From Pseudomonas marginalis (lineage in GTDB: Bacteria; Pseudomonadota; Gammaproteobacteria; Pseudomonadales; Pseudomonadaceae), in contig NZ_FNSU01000001.1 of the NCBI RefSeq assembly GCF_900105325.1, forward strand, positions 1,364,001 to 1,428,000: a stretch of DNA of 64,000 nucleotides. Direction: 5' to 3'. The position numbers and the translations under genes were made by a program. The notes beneath the pieces were generated by a model that saw only the letters and a program-made list of their open reading frames with translations, did not search any database and was not told the origin of the DNA. This document shows, piece by piece, positions 25,183 to 32,370 of this stretch (the stretch's first letter is position 1; each line of letters starts with the position of its first letter).

Positions 25183-25729
25183 CGAGGCGTTCAATTGGCT
25201 GTTCCTGGCGGGTGTCGGTAACTCCGGCGACACCCACTGGCAGCGACGCTGGAGGGCCGAACATCCGGATTCACTGTGGCTGGAGCACCGTGACTGGGAT
25301 AACCCCGACTGCGAGGAATGGGTCGCCGATTTGCAGGCGCTGCTGGAGCACCAGCAGCAGCCGGTGGTGGTGGTTGCCCATAGCCTCGGTTGCCTGCTGT
25401 TGCTGGAGTGGGCCGCGCGCCATCGCTCGGAGCGGGTGCGCGGGGCGTTTCTGGTCGCGGTGCCGGACCCCCATAGCGCGCAATTCCCGGCAGAGGCCCG
25501 CGGTTTCCGACCGGCCGATCAACTGGCGAGCGATTTTCCGATCACGCTGGTCACCAGCCAGAACGATCCCTACGGTGACCTCGCCTATGCCCAACGCAGT
25601 GCACATAAGCTGGGGTGTGCGTGCGCGAACCTGGGCGAGTTGGGTCACATCAATGGGAAGTCGGAGTTGGGCTACTGGGATCAGGGCTACAACCTCCTGC
25701 AATCCTTCGCGCAGTCACTGAGCCGTTGA
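25172..25729 (+). CDS. RBBP9/YdeN-family alpha/beta hydrolase
   Basis: The 185-residue protein has NWLFLAGVGNSGDTHWQ and VVVAHSLGCLLLLEW, where Ser in AHSLG is the nucleophile, and ELGHINGKS, where His completes the triad. These are marks of the RBBP9/YdeN family of serine hydrolases. It starts 11 bases before the halogenase stop, in another frame, so translation is coupled. It is the second hydrolase of the cluster and may edit the carrier protein or cleave an ester or amide. Confidence 0.85.
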   Translation: MKSDEAFNWLFLAGVGNSGDTHWQRRWRAEHPDSLWLEHRDWDNPDCEEWVADLQALLEHQQQPVVVVAHSLGCLLLLEWAARHRSERVRGAFLVAVPDPHSAQFPAEARGFRPADQLASDFPITLVTSQNDPYGDLAYAQRSAHKLGCACANLGELGHINGKSELGYWDQGYNLLQSFAQSLSR

Positions 25730-25740
25730 GTGACGATTGC

Positions 25741-25766
25741 ACACAGGTCGCCCAGGCGGCCTGTGT
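25741..25766 (+). other. Intergenic hairpin before the N-acyl synthase-like gene
   Basis: ACACAGG and CCTGTGT enclose CGCC-CA-GGCG, giving a GC-rich stem of about 11-12 base pairs with a tiny loop. No T-run follows. It sits in the only real gap of the plus-strand operon (25730-25791) and could be a processing, partial termination or REP-type element. Confidence 0.5.
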
Positions 25767-25791
25767 TCCGTTTATCCATCAGGACGATGCT

Positions 25792-27195
25792 ATGTCAGCC
25801 AATGCTGCATCTGTACTGCCAGGCGATGAGCCGGGGGCCGCCTTATCGCCGTTGATTAAAGGGGGCGCGCAGGGGCAGTGCCACCGCATTCCGGTGCAGG
25901 CCCAATTTGACGGGTACAGCGTGCCGGCCCTGCTGACGGTTCAAGGTGAGGCCCATTGCCTGCTTGAGCTGCCCGCCGGCACGTACCGCGCCGGTGCCGC
26001 GCCGGTCAGCGTGGCGCTGTACTTCCAGCAGAACCTGCATCACCCGGTGGTGCCGGTGAAAATGCGCGGTCGCTGGGCACCCAGCCAGCAACCTTGCCTT
26101 GAGCTGGTCAACAGCGGTCCCAGGCCGGCTCATCTGAATGAGCGCGAGCGCTGCGAAGAGCCTCTCAAGGCGTTGGCGCGCAGCCCCGTGTTGTTCAATC
26201 GCCGCCTGAGCCTGGACCTGCATTACCTCAGCCCGCTCAAGGGCGTGTTCGAGGTGATGGACCGCGATGTGGTGATCGTGTCCGGCATGGACCTTGAGCT
26301 GCAGTTCAACTGCCCGTGGAGTGGCCTGGCCATTGCGCGGGTGCAGGTGCTCGGGCGTTTCGAGGAGCACGGGCGCTGGCTCTGCCACTTCCGCGTGCTG
26401 GACACGCCGTCGAGCCGCGCCGTGGCACTGATGCTGCTGTGTCGGCAACGGCACTTCACCTTTGACAGCCTGCCGGCAGCGCTGCGCAAGGGGGCGGCGG
26501 TCGACCGCCTGATCAACGTCGCGATTATCCAGAACGCCGATGCACTGGAAGAAGTGCTTGCCTGTCGGCTGGCGGCCAACCGGCACTACGGACGCCTGGA
26601 AGACGTGCAGGACCCGCACACCTTGTGGGACGAATGGGACCCCTACGCCATTCAGGTCTGTGCGCGTCTGGGCAACAAGTGCGTGGGGAGCGGGCGTGTG
26701 GTGGTCAACAGCAGCCACCGCGAGCGCTGCGAGATCGAAGTGTCGACGCCTCTGCCCGTCTGGTTGTGGGACGCAGGTTTTGTCGAGATGTCGCGGGTTG
26801 CGGTATTGCCCGAATACGCCGGGCACCGTGTGATGCTGGCCTTGCTGCGTGAGCTTGGCAGGGTCGCGCTGCACCTGCGCAGTCGCTACATCGTGCTGGA
26901 TGCCATTGAGATTCTGGTGCCGGTGTACACCCGTTTAGGCGCGCAATGCCTGCCGATCACGAAAAAACATCCGTACAGCGGTGAGAGCGTACGGGTGATG
27001 TATTTCGACGTCGGCCAGTTGCTCAGCCGCCTGAACTGGCATTTGCCGCAGTGGTTGTACGTATTCGGGCCGACTATCGAGCACAGTGTGCATCGTCGGC
27101 AGATTGGCGCCCTGGCCGCTCAGTTTCGTGTGTCGTCCATGGGCATCCGGGTTAAATGGGGGATTGCGCGTGCGCTCAAAAAACTCAGGGGTTAG
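25792..27195 (+). CDS. N-acyl-amino-acid-synthase-like (FeeM/AHL-synthase fold) acyltransferase
   Basis: The 467-residue protein has an unassigned N-terminal half; the stretch HYLSPLKGVFEVMDRDVVIVSG may be PilZ-like. The C-terminal half reads YAIQVCARLGNKCVGSGRVVV, then FVEMSRVAVLPEYAGHRVMLALLRELG and YTRLGAQC. That order matches the GNAT fold of FeeM/AHL-synthase-type enzymes, which take acyl groups from acyl carrier proteins and attach them to amino acids. The start at 25792 was preferred over one at 25615, which lies inside the upstream gene. With the acylase at 15680 it suggests an N-acylated intermediate. Confidence 0.6.
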   Translation: MSANAASVLPGDEPGAALSPLIKGGAQGQCHRIPVQAQFDGYSVPALLTVQGEAHCLLELPAGTYRAGAAPVSVALYFQQNLHHPVVPVKMRGRWAPSQQPCLELVNSGPRPAHLNERERCEEPLKALARSPVLFNRRLSLDLHYLSPLKGVFEVMDRDVVIVSGMDLELQFNCPWSGLAIARVQVLGRFEEHGRWLCHFRVLDTPSSRAVALMLLCRQRHFTFDSLPAALRKGAAVDRLINVAIIQNADALEEVLACRLAANRHYGRLEDVQDPHTLWDEWDPYAIQVCARLGNKCVGSGRVVVNSSHRERCEIEVSTPLPVWLWDAGFVEMSRVAVLPEYAGHRVMLALLRELGRVALHLRSRYIVLDAIEILVPVYTRLGAQCLPITKKHPYSGESVRVMYFDVGQLLSRLNWHLPQWLYVFGPTIEHSVHRRQIGALAAQFRVSSMGIRVKWGIARALKKLRG

Positions 27196-27577
27196 CCCTT
27201 CGGTCGTGCGGCTGGTGAGTTCGATTGCGTCGGCCACGTTGTATGCCGGTTGGGTGGCGTTCTGCGCTCGGCACATGCCCTGGACGGCCATGGCGCAATC
27301 AGCCCTGGCACAGTGGTTGTTGAGTTTCGCGGCGACTTTTGCATTTTCGGCCTTTATCAGTCGCCGGATCGGCCGCAGCCCACGCCAGGCGGTTGCCGTT
27401 CGCGTGGCAGCCGTGGCGATGCTGATCTACACGGCCGTCCTGCTGAGCGTTCACCTGGTCATTGGCACGCCCCATCCGCTGCTGACTCTGCTTCCGGTGG
27501 TGAGCCTGGCGGGGGCTTACGCCTTGTTCTTTGCGCGCCTGCAGGTGCGCCACAACCTGCGCGAACAATCGGCGTGA
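27170..27577 (+). CDS. Small integral membrane protein, unknown
   Basis: A GTG at 27170 inside the end of the upstream gene starts a 135-residue protein with about four hydrophobic segments (LVSSIASATLYAGWVAFC, LAQWLLSFAATFAFSAF, VAAVAMLIYTAVLLSVHLV, LLTLLPVVSLAGAYALFF). It overlaps its neighbours on both sides, so it belongs to the operon. I do not recognise the family. The short DUF3325-like membrane proteins found near FeeM-like and ligase genes are a possible comparison but unproven. Confidence 0.6.
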   Translation: MRSKNSGVSPSVVRLVSSIASATLYAGWVAFCARHMPWTAMAQSALAQWLLSFAATFAFSAFISRRIGRSPRQAVAVRVAAVAMLIYTAVLLSVHLVIGTPHPLLTLLPVVSLAGAYALFFARLQVRHNLREQSA

Positions 27578-28278
27578 GCGCGGTGCGGTTGGTGGTGTTT
27601 CCCGTACATGCGGCGGCGGATCCTGACTGGCAGGTAACGTTGGACGCCGAGCAACGGCAGCAGGCCGCGCGCCTGTGCGAGCGGCGACGGGTGCGCTACC
27701 TCAATGCTCGCGTGGCCTTGCGCTTGACCATCGCCGAGCTGCTGCACTGCGACCCTGGGCAGGTGATTATCGAGCAGCAGCCCAGCGGGCAATTGCGCGT
27801 GCGCAGCGAGCCGCCGCTGTTCGCCAGTGTGACCTACGCGCAGCGTCTGGGCGTGCTGGTGGTGGGAACGTCCGCAGTAGGCCTGGATTACGAGGAGGGT
27901 GGCGCCCCGGTATTCTGGCGCAGTGCGGTGCGTCGCTACTTTTGTGACAGCGAACGCACCTGGCTGCAAGGCCGTGACATCCATACGCAGGAAGCCGACT
28001 TCGTCTGGTTATGGACCCGGCGCGAGAGCTTGCTCAAATACCGTGGTTCCGGGATTCGCGGCGATATGCGCTGCCTGTGTAGCAGCCGGGACGGTGCCAC
28101 CGCACCGTACCAGCACAGCTTCATGCTGGCGGGCGGGGTGGGCACACTCACGGGCGAGGCGCTGACCGTCGAGCTGTCGCCCGAGTGGTTGGCCTTGTGT
28201 GGTCAGCAGTCGTTTAACCTGGGGTTCAGTTGGCGCACGGCACCTGTCGGGATGGGATGTTGCGTCAAATCTGAATAA
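27574..28278 (+). CDS. 4'-phosphopantetheinyl transferase (Sfp-type)
   Basis: The 234-residue protein from a GTG overlapping the previous TGA has VGLDYEEG, where D and E bind magnesium, and FVWLWTRRESLLKYRGSG, a W-x2-(K/R)E(S/A)-x2-K motif. Both are diagnostic of Sfp-type PPTases. It transfers phosphopantetheine from CoA to carrier proteins, most likely S43 of the carrier protein at the start of this operon. Its stop overlaps the convergent LuxR gene by 14 bases. Acyl/peptidyl carrier specificity is not visible. Confidence 0.88.
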   Translation: MSAVRLVVFPVHAAADPDWQVTLDAEQRQQAARLCERRRVRYLNARVALRLTIAELLHCDPGQVIIEQQPSGQLRVRSEPPLFASVTYAQRLGVLVVGTSAVGLDYEEGGAPVFWRSAVRRYFCDSERTWLQGRDIHTQEADFVWLWTRRESLLKYRGSGIRGDMRCLCSSRDGATAPYQHSFMLAGGVGTLTGEALTVELSPEWLALCGQQSFNLGFSWRTAPVGMGCCVKSE

Positions 28279-28999
28279 GATGCATCGACAGTGCCTGCAC
28301 CACGGCAGCGCTACGGCTCGAGACGCTGAACTTGCGTCGGATATTCTTGAAGTGGAAGTCCACGTTGGCTTCCGAGCAACTGCAAATATTCGAAATCTCC
28401 CAGCTGGTCTTGCCGAAGGCACTCCAGCGCAATATCTCTTTTTCGCGCTGCGTCAGTTTGATCTGGGCGGCAGGCACTTCGCGCGTCATCGGTGCCATTA
28501 CGCGCAAGGCGGCTTGCAGCGCCGCGTCCCTGAGCATCAGCAAGGTCCCCATCTGGCGCCTGATCAGCCATTGCGCCTGATCAATATCACTCGCTTCAAG
28601 ACTGAGGCTCAGCGTACCGAATTGGCCCTGGGGGCCGTGCAGAGCGAAGGTCACGCCATATTCGAGACCGTGAGCCAGGGCCAGCTCGCGCAGGTTGAGG
28701 CGCTGCGGCGAACTGAACAATGCCTCGGTCCAAATGATCGGGGTGACGTTCTCCATGCAATGCAGTTGCACCGGGTCTATCTTGGCGTAACCGGCTCGTT
28801 CGTACTCCTCGCGCAAGGCCTGGGGGAAATCGCCAATGACCAACTGGTTGCACGCGTGTGCGTTCCTGCTGGGGCTCAGGCGCAGCTGAAACCGGCCGAA
28901 GCCCAACTGCAGCACACGTTCCTTCAAGCAAGCCATCAACTCATTGCTGGTGGTGATGCACAGCAGGTCCAAAAAGGGCTCAAGTGCTTGCGAAATCAT
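28265..28999 (-). CDS. LuxR-family regulator with autoinducer-binding-type domain (LuxR solo)
   Basis: The 244-residue protein has a quorum-sensing LuxR ligand domain (EEYERAGYAKIDPVQLHC, with the conserved Tyr and DP, then VTPIIWTEALF with Trp) and a C-terminal LuxR HTH (LTQREKEILRWSAFGKTSWEISNICSCSEANVDFHFKNIRRKF). The position that is usually Trp57, before the EEY segment, is not Trp (FPQALREEY), unlike classical AHL receptors, as in some plant- or other-ligand LuxR solos. No luxI is present in the window. Two lux-box-like sites in the cluster are its natural targets, so it is the likely pathway activator. Confidence 0.9.
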   Translation of the reverse strand: MISQALEPFLDLLCITTSNELMACLKERVLQLGFGRFQLRLSPSRNAHACNQLVIGDFPQALREEYERAGYAKIDPVQLHCMENVTPIIWTEALFSSPQRLNLRELALAHGLEYGVTFALHGPQGQFGTLSLSLEASDIDQAQWLIRRQMGTLLMLRDAALQAALRVMAPMTREVPAAQIKLTQREKEILRWSAFGKTSWEISNICSCSEANVDFHFKNIRRKFSVSSRSAAVVQALSMHLIQI

Positions 29000-29048
29000 C
29001 TTTCATTCCTTTTTCAAGTGATTGCCAGCTCAGCCCAGAGGGTGCCGA

Positions 29049-29975
29049 TCAACGATTCATCAGCCATATCGACGCGGCTACCAGCAGCCCTCCCAAGCCT
29101 TGCCACAGGGAGAGTTGGGTGTTGAGAACGACCCAGGACAACAACACCGCAAACAAAGGCGCCAGAAACAGGAAGCCACTGGTGCTGGCCGCGTCTGCGC
29201 GTTTGAGCGCCACAAACCACAGCCCGAACGAGCCGGTCGAGGCGGGTATGGCCAGCCAGGCAAACCAGCCCCACTGCTGCGTAGTGAGGTGGGCCGGCCA
29301 GTGTTCGCCGGCCAGCACAGCACAGGCGAGCGCCCCCAGGGCGCCAATAAACATTTGCCAGAAGCTCAAGGCCCAAGTGCCCATGGGCAGCGGGTTGCGC
29401 TTGATGATCAGGGTCGTGGCGGCCCAGCTCAGGGCCGCACCCAGCGCCAGGGTCACACCGACCCACGCACCCGGCTGGGCGTCCTGCGCCAGGTCTGCAC
29501 CCACGGCCAGCGCTACACCGATCACGCCGATCACCAGGCCCAGCAGGCGAATGGCCTTGAGCGGTTGCGCGAAGAACAGCCGATTGCCCACGGCGACCCA
29601 CACCGGGTTGGTAAACAGCAGGATCGCGGCAGTGGAGGCCGACACCGTGCGCATCGCCAGGAACAGCAGACTCATCACGGCAGCGGTTTGGGTCAGGCCA
29701 ATGACGGCGATTACGCGCATTTGCCGGGCGTTCAGGTGACGCGGGAACAGGGCGGCGCGCCAGGCACGCCCTTCGAGCATCACCAGGGGTAAGGTCGCCA
29801 GCGCCGCCAACAGGAACCGCGCGCCCACCAGCATCAATGGGTCGAACCCTTGGTTGAGCAGCACCTTGCCGGAGACGAAGCTTGAACCCATCAAAAACGT
29901 GGACGCCAGGATTGTCACGGCAAAGCCCAGGTAGTCACGGGCGCCGCTCGCTCCAGCAGTGATTGACACGGCCAT
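29049..29975 (-). CDS. EamA/DMT-family exporter
   Basis: The 308-residue protein contains ten hydrophobic segments arranged as two EamA repeats (LASTFLMGSSFVSGKVLLNQG in the first, ALGAALSWAATTLIIKRNP in the second). DMT transporters export amino acids and metabolites. Its start overlaps the stop of the small upstream gene (29975) by one base, so the two are one transcription unit. Its 3' end lies 50 bases from the LuxR start on the same strand. It may be an ordinary chromosomal or cargo exporter unconnected with the BGC. Confidence 0.9.
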   Translation of the reverse strand: MAVSITAGASGARDYLGFAVTILASTFLMGSSFVSGKVLLNQGFDPLMLVGARFLLAALATLPLVMLEGRAWRAALFPRHLNARQMRVIAVIGLTQTAAVMSLLFLAMRTVSASTAAILLFTNPVWVAVGNRLFFAQPLKAIRLLGLVIGVIGVALAVGADLAQDAQPGAWVGVTLALGAALSWAATTLIIKRNPLPMGTWALSFWQMFIGALGALACAVLAGEHWPAHLTTQQWGWFAWLAIPASTGSFGLWFVALKRADAASTSGFLFLAPLFAVLLSWVVLNTQLSLWQGLGGLLVAASIWLMNR

Positions 29976-30331
29976 CAGTGAATTTCAATCCGCAACGGCT
30001 CGGCGTGGTTCGGCTTGAACGGCGCGATCAGCCATTGACTCAGGCGTCTGGTGGGCGCTTCCTGCGCTGGCGCCAGGGCGATTTGCAACACACCTGCGCC
30101 ATCGATCAAGGCTGTACCGGCGCTCAGGCGCAGGTCCTGGTGTTGCTCCAGAAACAGATCGCAGCCTTCCCAGCTCACCCAGTGACTGCCACTGAGCGAG
30201 CGCGCAATGATGTCCTGGTTAAAGCGCAGCGACATCAACTCCGCTGCGCGCAGGTGAACATAAACCCACTCCGGCTCGCAGTCCGCCCAGGCGTGAGGAT
30301 GAGGGCTGGAAGTGACTGATAGCGTACGCAC
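29975..30331 (-). CDS. Small DUF2917-like protein
   Basis: The start is a GTG at 30331 with AGGAGA 7 bases upstream, giving 118 residues starting MRTLSVTSSPHPHA. The segment GSHWVSWEGCDLFLEQHQDLRLSAGTALI, with a WxxWEGxDxxLxxG pattern, recalls DUF2917 proteins. It stands divergent from a LysR gene and upstream of an EamA exporter, a combination seen repeatedly in Pseudomonas. The function is unknown. Confidence 0.65.
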   Translation of the reverse strand: MRTLSVTSSPHPHAWADCEPEWVYVHLRAAELMSLRFNQDIIARSLSGSHWVSWEGCDLFLEQHQDLRLSAGTALIDGAGVLQIALAPAQEAPTRRLSQWLIAPFKPNHAEPLRIEIH

Positions 30332-30468
30332 CCTGATGTCTCCTGAAAGGTCTATGGGGTGCGTCCGACACCGAAAAAACTGTGGTGAGTGCACCTGCAC
30401 TTACATTAAATTGGCATCAGGTTCTTAGATATCAGTCTTTTTTTTACATATTTGTTAGGAGCGCTTAC

Positions 30469-31380
30469 ATGTCGGCTATCCCGCCCCTCAGTTGCCTGCG
30501 CAGCTTTGAAGCCGTCAGTCGTCTAGCGAGCGTCACCCTCGCGGCGGCAGAACTGCATGTCACGCACTCGGCGGTCAGCCAGCAGATCAAAGTGCTGGAA
30601 GAGATGCTCGGGGTGACGCTGTTCGCGCGTGAGGGACGCGCCCTGCGTATCACCGAAGACGGCCGCTTGTATTCACTGCAAGTGCGTGAGTCGTTGAATA
30701 ACATTGCCGACGCCACACGCCAGGTCAAAGCGCAGCCCAAGGCTTCGGAGCTGGTGGTCGCGGTCATGCCATCGTTCGGGTTATCCTGGATGCTGCCGCG
30801 CATTGGACGGTTCCAGGCGCGCTACCCGCATATCACCTTGCGCCTGCAGGCCAGCCTGGCGGTGACCAATCTGGCGCAGGAAGCCATCGACATCAGCGTG
30901 CGCATGGGCCGGGGCGATTGGGATAACGTGCAACAATTCATGATGTTCCACGATGAAATGATTGTCGTCGCCGCCCCCGGTTTCAACGGCGGGCAACTGC
31001 CCGAAACGCCGGCGCAGATCGTTGCCAGCCCGATCATTTTCACTATGGATTCCTGGCAACCCTGGTGCGAAGCCGCCGGCCTGAACGTCGAGGTAGCGCG
31101 TAAAGGCTTGTGCAGCAACGATTCGAACCTGGTGCTGGAGGCCGTGCGCCTCAAGCAGGGAATTGCCCTCGTACGCCGCAGCCTGGTACACGACGCCATC
31201 GGCCGCGGTGAGCTGGTGCAATTGAGTGACTATGCGGTGCCGTATGCCTATCCCTACTGGCTGCTGCTGCCGGACCGCGAACGCATCCAGGGCAGGCGCC
31301 AGCAGTTTGTCGAATGGCTGAACGAGGAGGTGGAGCTCTATCTGCAAGAGGTCGATCAGGTGCTTAGATCGTCTGTGTAG
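30469..31380 (+). CDS. LysR-family regulator (GcvA-like)
   Basis: The 303-residue protein has the N-terminal HTH (SCLRSFEAVSRLASVTLAAAELHVTHSAVSQQIKVLEEMLGVTLFAR) followed by a periplasmic-binding-like effector domain. The start MSAIPPLSCLRSF with TAGGAG upstream was preferred over the one at 30382, which adds residues without family character. It diverges from the DUF2917-like/EamA genes, which it probably regulates. A 137-base intergenic region separates them. Confidence 0.9.
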   Translation: MSAIPPLSCLRSFEAVSRLASVTLAAAELHVTHSAVSQQIKVLEEMLGVTLFAREGRALRITEDGRLYSLQVRESLNNIADATRQVKAQPKASELVVAVMPSFGLSWMLPRIGRFQARYPHITLRLQASLAVTNLAQEAIDISVRMGRGDWDNVQQFMMFHDEMIVVAAPGFNGGQLPETPAQIVASPIIFTMDSWQPWCEAAGLNVEVARKGLCSNDSNLVLEAVRLKQGIALVRRSLVHDAIGRGELVQLSDYAVPYAYPYWLLLPDRERIQGRRQQFVEWLNEEVELYLQEVDQVLRSSV

Positions 31381-31476
31381 CGGACTCATCCCAGATGCCC
31401 TAAATCACCCGGTGTGCGGCTAGTGTAATAGGGTGAGGACAAGTTGAATCAACGTATCGAGTAGATCCCTAGGCTA

Positions 31477-32370
31477 TCAGTCTAAATCATCGAACAGGTC
31501 GTCCAAGATATGCTGAGGCACCCTGAAAACATCCACAAACCCGCCATCTACGAATGCGTCATGTCTCGCGAGGGCTCGCAGTAGCGTCGGGCGCCAATGG
31601 TTGGTGTACAGCTCGTGAGCCTCATGAAGTGCTTGAATCTTTAAGTGCTTACGGACACCTGCTTTACCACTTCGAGCGTACTCACGATGGGCTGAGGTTG
31701 CGTGCGACATGACGTAGGTGTTGATCTCCTTTTCATAACGCTCATTGAGCTCAAGCGTTTTAATCTGGTGTGTCAGTCGATTGCTGATGTCCTCGTTCAG
31801 ATCAACATCAGTCGCGACCTGGAAGGTAACGACCAGCCCACCTTCGGAGATATCAATCCTAGCCTCCAAAAACTTCAAATCGGGCAGCGCGTCAAAATAG
31901 GCGTGGAGAAAAGCTAACTCATCTTTAGTCTGCTCCCCAAAGCCTGCGAGCTTGATGTGGTTGCAATCGTGGCAACTTGGTACGAGATTTCGCGCGTAGA
32001 TGGCCAGAGGCTTGAAGTGGGTCCGAGGTAAAAAGTGGTCAAGTTCGGAAACGGTTTTGATGCCGCAGATGGGACACAGCCCCACGTCCTTGAACAGGCG
32101 TTGACGCAGCGGATAAAGCAAACGGTCTTCCTGCGTTTTGTCATAAGCGGCGTCCAGCGCATCAATTAATGACGCAGGGAAATCATTACCTTTCAGCATC
32201 TCGCTAGCTGTGCCCAGGTCACCGTCATAGCGATCATAGATGGCGAGCAGGCTCGTGATTTCGTCTTCAGTCAATTTATGCCCTTTTGGGCCACGGTAGT
32301 TGTACTGACGAATGGAGGCGATCAGATCATCCCGTGATGAGTCGCGATGTGGCAGGGGAAGATTTCTCAT
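31477..32370 (-). CDS. HNH endonuclease of a Septu-like defence pair (PtuB-like)
   Basis: The 297-residue protein has LCPICGIKTVSELDHFLPRT and NLVPSCHDCNHIK. The two CxxC pairs (C99/C102 and C133/C136) hold zinc, and DH at 111-112 with N128 and N137 form the HNH active site. Its start overlaps the ATPase stop by 4 bases. An ATPase followed by an HNH nuclease is the PtuA/PtuB arrangement of Septu and of related retron effectors, anti-phage systems that cleave nucleic acid when released. No reverse transcriptase or retron ncRNA is seen nearby. It is similar in size to known PtuB proteins. Confidence 0.78.
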   Translation of the reverse strand: MRNLPLPHRDSSRDDLIASIRQYNYRGPKGHKLTEDEITSLLAIYDRYDGDLGTASEMLKGNDFPASLIDALDAAYDKTQEDRLLYPLRQRLFKDVGLCPICGIKTVSELDHFLPRTHFKPLAIYARNLVPSCHDCNHIKLAGFGEQTKDELAFLHAYFDALPDLKFLEARIDISEGGLVVTFQVATDVDLNEDISNRLTHQIKTLELNERYEKEINTYVMSHATSAHREYARSGKAGVRKHLKIQALHEAHELYTNHWRPTLLRALARHDAFVDGGFVDVFRVPQHILDDLFDDLD

